12,218 nt of DNA, from contig JAABOA010000703.1 of the NCBI GenBank assembly GCA_015680635.1, forward strand, positions 1 to 12,218, written 5' to 3'. How positions within the stretch are numbered: position 1 is the first letter of the stretch; each line of letters begins with the position of its first letter. The stretch comes from Lunasporangiospora selenospora. Its lineage: Eukaryota; Mortierellomycota; Mortierellomycetes; Mortierellales; Mortierellaceae. The notes below the pieces were generated by a model. That model ran no database searches, was not told the DNA's origin, and saw nothing but the letters and a program-made list of their open reading frames with translations. The translations under genes and the position numbers were made by a program. Below are positions 9,006-12,218 of this stretch, in pieces.

Positions 9006-9408
9006 TCTACCAAATTGGATATGTGTGGATGTAGACTCGCTTTAGTGCTAAATACTTTGTAGAGCATCCTGTGAGTTGTACCCAAACCTAGAATCGACAA
9101 GGCACCTGACGTGCCTTTCTCTCTAGAGCCTAGTCTGGAGTACAACCTAGCCATGAATAGTCTAGCCATTTCTACTAGGTTGACTTTTAACCACCCGCAA
9201 CTTTTCGGGACGACTACTCGTATTTGGCGTACTAATTGGCCTATAGGCGACATGGCGGAGCACTTGGCATCGGAGGTACACTTGGGGAAAGGATCTTCTC
9301 TAATCATTTATGCTGATAGACATCGCCAACCTCTTCTGGTAATATCTCTATTGATTACGACTCTAATTCTTCATCCTAGTATAATAGTATTTGACACTCT
9401 CATTATAC
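9006..9408. other. AT-rich spacer downstream of the acidic protein gene
   Basis: I see no supported gene in these 403 nt. Frames are open on both strands (plus 9111-9434, minus 8993-9307), but neither shows a family motif or sound boundaries. The stretch contains six CTAG sites between 9088 and 9178 and a 15-bp near-tandem duplication there. It should include the 3' UTR of the gene ending at 9409. Confidence 0.5.
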
Positions 9409-9412
9409 CTAG
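9376..9412. repeat. Inverted repeat overlapping a stop codon
   Basis: CTAGTATAAT (9376-9385) is the reverse complement of ATTATACCTAG (9402-9412) apart from one bulged base, with a 16-nt loop. The right arm contains the TAG stop of the minus-strand acidic protein gene at 9409-9411. It could form an RNA hairpin at the start of the 3' UTR. Confidence 0.6.
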
Positions 9413-11361
9413 ATTTGGTCTGCTAGTTGCTTAGACAGGTCTTCCGCCTCCTTGACATAGAGGTTTTCAAGTCGATCCATAATTTCATCCGCCAAGGCAA
9501 CTGTGCTTTCTTCCAGTCGCTTTTTATCCTCGACTGATATCGGATCGGCCGTATTATGTTCCTCATCCATGAAATCCTCGCCCTCAGCTGTGAATTTCGC
9601 TTGGAAGTATCCACCTGAATCCAAAATAGACGAGCCGCCCTCCGACAAAAGTTTAGATACCGGAAGAGGTGGTAGCCCAATCGCTCTTCTCAAACTTGTC
9701 AGCAAAAACCCCTTCATCTTCGTAAATCCTGTTGTGACCAGATCCAAAAATGCATCCAGAAATGTCTTCCAGTGATCAACCAAGCAGGTCAATGTCATTG
9801 CTGGTAACTTGGGATCAAACAAATCCTTCAGCTTCACAGATCCACTAGACTGAATAGCGGTCAATCGGTCGATCTCCTTTGGTCGTAGCAAATCAGAACC
9901 GTCTCTATGAATTTTGCCATCGATTCCAGATCCCGGTTCAGCGTAACAAAGCTGGGTCAACAAGTTACGTAGGTCATCCCTGAACTGGATCACAAAGGGT
10001 GGAACAAGTGCGTTGGTGACCATGGATAATATGGTCGAGAGAGTGCTTTGAGGAGGAGCACTTTTTGATGTTGGATGAACCATCTCTGCCTTTATCCGTG
10101 GTTGCCACTCTTTTTGGTCTCTTCCGTATCCTTCTTCATACTCACGGTCGCCACCATTTTCTTTTCGATCATCCTGTTCCTGCATAGGTCTTGGCTTTCG
10201 CTCCGCAGAAGGCTTGGTCCAGCTCAATAGATCGATATTCATTAGATGCTTATCCAAGTCCTCTAGAAGTCGCGAGCCCTTGTCATCAGATGCAAGCTCG
10301 TTTACAGTCTGAAAGAGCCTTTCTTCAATTATGGTCGCTTGGCTATTTGCCACCTTTTCAACCCACCACTCAACCTCGCCAAGTGCAACCTCTTTCTCGA
10401 CCATCAGGGACTGAGTTTCATGATCGAAGGCAGTACTAACCATCTTCTTGAATCTTGTCTCTGACGTTTCAAAACAATTTTCTTGTTTTCCTGAAGGACT
10501 TAAAAGACCAGGTGGGGTCGGATTTGGTTTTGTGGTCATCGTTAATGTGGATGTAGGCAGGGGCGTTTGGAAAGGATACCATGTCCTGGCAGATGGAGAC
10601 ACCGATGCTTTGATGGCAGATTGGAGTATTTCATGATAGGGGATTGATTGCCTACGGCTCAATCGTGAGCGGTGATGGCGGTGGAACGTTGTTCGAGAAG
10701 CCATTTGCTCTTCCAGGTCTAGGGTAAAAAAAAGGGCATTGCAGGAATCCATGGGTATGAGCCAAGCTGATAAAAAAAAGTTCAAAGTATATTGAGAATG
10801 AAACAGGTGGAAGAAATGGGATGTGGGTTCAAAAATGACCGAGGAGCTTGGATGCCAAAGAAACACTGAGGCACTATTTTAACATACATTCCAAGTCATC
10901 TGTCTGCGTCTCGTTATCTGCGGCCTCATCCCTCATGTCTCTCTTTTCAGGTGCCTCTTTCATCTCCCCTTTGTCGATTTGTTCTTGGTTTTCGTCATCT
11001 ATGACAGAATCCTTGTGCTGATCGATATCCTCTTTGCTTTCATTGGTATTGTCATCGCTACCATTGCTGCTGCTTTCGTTGTCGCCGCTATCATCTCTAT
11101 TATATTCATCTTTGATGACCTCGCCGTTGCTAATGTCGACACTCTCGCCGTCAGCCTTATCGGTGCTCTTGTTAATATCCTTGTCGTTGTTCTTTTCATC
11201 ATCGTTTCCATCGTTGTCATTTTCTTGTGTGCCGTCATCGCCACTCTCCTCTTGGTTGTCACTACCTTCCTCTTGGTCGTCACCACCTTCCTCTTGGTCG
11301 TCACCACCCTCCTCTTGGTCGTCACCACCCTCCTCTTGATCGTCGCCATCGTCATCGTCGC

Positions 11362-11392
<31 letters not shown>

Positions 11393-12205
11393 GTCATCGT
11401 CATCGTCGTCATCGTCATCGTCATCGTTGTCATCGTTGTCATCGTCATCGTTGCCTTCATCTCCGGCTTCATCTTCATCCTCAGCTTCATCGGTCCCGTT
11501 GTCTATTATCATTATGTCTTTCTTCGCACTTCCTTTATCGCCGGATTTATCGTCGGATTTAGCGCTGTCCTTTTCCTTAATATCGTTTCCTTCTTCATTA
11601 TCATCAAGCTTCTGTTTGGGAGATGTGACTCTGGTCTCTTTTGGTAAATGCAGAGCTTCCTGAATAGTCGGTGTAATTTCATATGTGGCATCCACTTCGG
11701 GTCCCAAAAAGAAAGGCCGCTGAACTGTTGTGCATAAATTGCCGCTACTCTCAGTAGATGTTTCTTCAGTATCTTCGTACAGTGGGGTGGGTACTTGAAA
11801 CATAAAGGTAGATTCATCATTTAAGATTTTAGGCGGACCCTTGGAAGGCCAAGGCAGATGGATAAAAGGCGTAGTCGTAACAGGGGTCTTCGAGCTCGAG
11901 CTGGTCTTGAGTGTGATTGATGGGGTTGATTCTTTGGATTGGCTAATAGAGTGCTTTTGAGTGCTCTTCGAGGCTGAGGTAGTAGTATTTACCCGCAAAT
12001 CTGGCACTTTAGAAAAGATGCTTGGAGTCCCCACAGTTGGTGGATGGAGACTTGGTATTGAATGGGTGAGCGAGGATATTATTTTGGTCGTCGGTGGCGT
12101 TGGGATGGGTACACTGCGATGGAATGGCGCCAGGATCAGAGTCACTGCGAGAGCCAGCAGGGCGACTACGAGAGTAACCAAGACGAGAATCAGGGCAATC
12201 ACCAT
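9409..12205 (-). CDS. Membrane-anchored acidic protein, probably 2 exons, about 875-891 aa
   Basis: Two long frames (12205-10874 and 10866-9409) are best read as one gene. Exon 1 ends at 10888 at GGAAT|GTATGT (phase 1), just before a stop in the intron. Exon 2 begins at 10766 after TTTATCAG or at 10718 after TTTACCCTAG. Both acceptors keep frame. The start is AAAATGG at 12205. Residues 1-27 form one long hydrophobic segment, a probable signal anchor. Residues 30-200 are Ser/Thr/Pro-rich. From about 200 to 440 the chain is Asp/Glu-rich with a run of about 30 acidic residues and four DQEEGGD heptads. The second exon encodes a basic patch, then a more ordered region of about 330 residues with LLTQLCYAEPGSGIDG and LKDLFDPKLPAM. 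I do not recognise it. If unspliced, the second part would start at ATG 10752 or 10704, with only about 120-170 nt of promoter. An upstream exon beyond the window cannot be excluded. Confidence 0.6.
10767..10887 (-). other. Proposed intron of the acidic protein gene (121 nt, or 169 nt to 10719)
   Basis: The donor GTATGT is strong. Acceptor 1 is TTTTTTTTATCAG|CT (exon from 10766), with TTGAAC just before the T run as a possible branch site. Acceptor 2 is CTTTTTTTTACCCTAG|AC (exon from 10718). Both restore the same frame. The 121-nt version fits the other introns in size. The second acceptor fits the TAG preference seen in the other genes here. Confidence 0.55.
11246..11350. repeat. 21-bp minisatellite inside the acidic region
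   Basis: Four near-identical 21-bp units and a fifth diverged one start at 11246, 11267, 11288, 11309 and 11330. The plus-strand unit begins TCCTCTTGGTCGTCACCAC. On the coding strand each unit gives the seven residues DQEEGGD. Units differ mostly at single bases, which suggests recent expansion. Confidence 0.9.
11341..11457. repeat. GAY codon repeat encoding poly-Asp
   Basis: The plus strand shows ATC/GTC trinucleotides in irregular order, which on the minus strand are GAT and GAC codons giving about 30 Asp with a few Asn and Gly. The mixing of GAT and GAC means the protein run is purer than the DNA run. Confidence 0.9.
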
Positions 12206-12218
12206 TTTTCTTTTTGTT

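Noticed and set aside
10753-10866. Start of the second acidic-gene frame at 10866
   Set aside because: The codon there is GTG and the residues to 10767 read a T-rich intron. If that frame were a separate gene, ATG 10752 or 10704 would be the start.
11246-11350. CRISPR-like tandem repeat
   Set aside because: The 21-bp units are directly adjacent, have no spacers and encode in-frame heptads in a eukaryotic gene.
10979-11647. 222-codon plus-strand frame rich in Val and Ile, resembling a membrane protein
   Set aside because: It is the antisense reading of the GAT/GAC repeat and acidic region. The hydrophobicity follows from the repeat itself, and there is no plausible start region.

Overview
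The window looks like nuclear DNA of a filamentous fungus. All four protein genes I can support lie on the minus strand and are split by spliceosomal introns with GT donors and mostly TAG acceptors. Confident introns are 111-192 nt, plus one of 595 nt. Intergenic spacers are about 0.8-1.5 kb and full of pyrimidine or purine tracts and microsatellites. An animal-like BTG/Tob protein beside a fungal-type secretase rhomboid, with an intron density above yeast level, suggests an early-diverging fungus (Mortierellomycota or Mucoromycota). The lineage is inference.

Layout from left to right. At 134-2737 is a two-exon gene for an 823-residue protein: a long charged coiled-coil region, one central membrane segment and three more in the C-terminal exon. 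I do not recognise its family. At 3539-5513 is a four-exon rhomboid intramembrane serine protease of 519 residues with the full catalytic set (GASG serine, AHIGG histidine, HxxxxHxxxN helix) after about 235 disordered residues. At 6764-7952 is a two-exon BTG/Tob (APRO) protein of 197 residues. Its exon join restores the BTG domain with the spacing of the animal family, and its tail carries a PAM2-like motif. At 9409-12205 is a membrane-anchored, extremely acidic protein. It appears as two long reading frames, but a GTATGT donor and phase-compatible acceptors join them into one gene of about 875-891 residues. Its 5' end lies 13 nt from the window edge.

The spacers 2738-3538, 5514-6763 and 7953-8696 hold promoters and untranslated regions and no convincing gene. 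The stretch 8697-9408 is different: AT-richer, with a 309-nt minus-strand reading frame, two imperfect hairpins, a 9-bp inverted repeat at intron-like borders and a CTAG cluster. It may be a decayed gene or mobile element.

Nothing suggests that the four genes form one pathway. They are head-to-tail neighbours, each with its own upstream spacer. The strongest functional reading is the BTG/Tob protein as an adaptor between the CCR4-NOT deadenylase and possibly poly(A)-binding protein. The most novel items are the coiled-coil four-TM protein and the anchored acidic protein.
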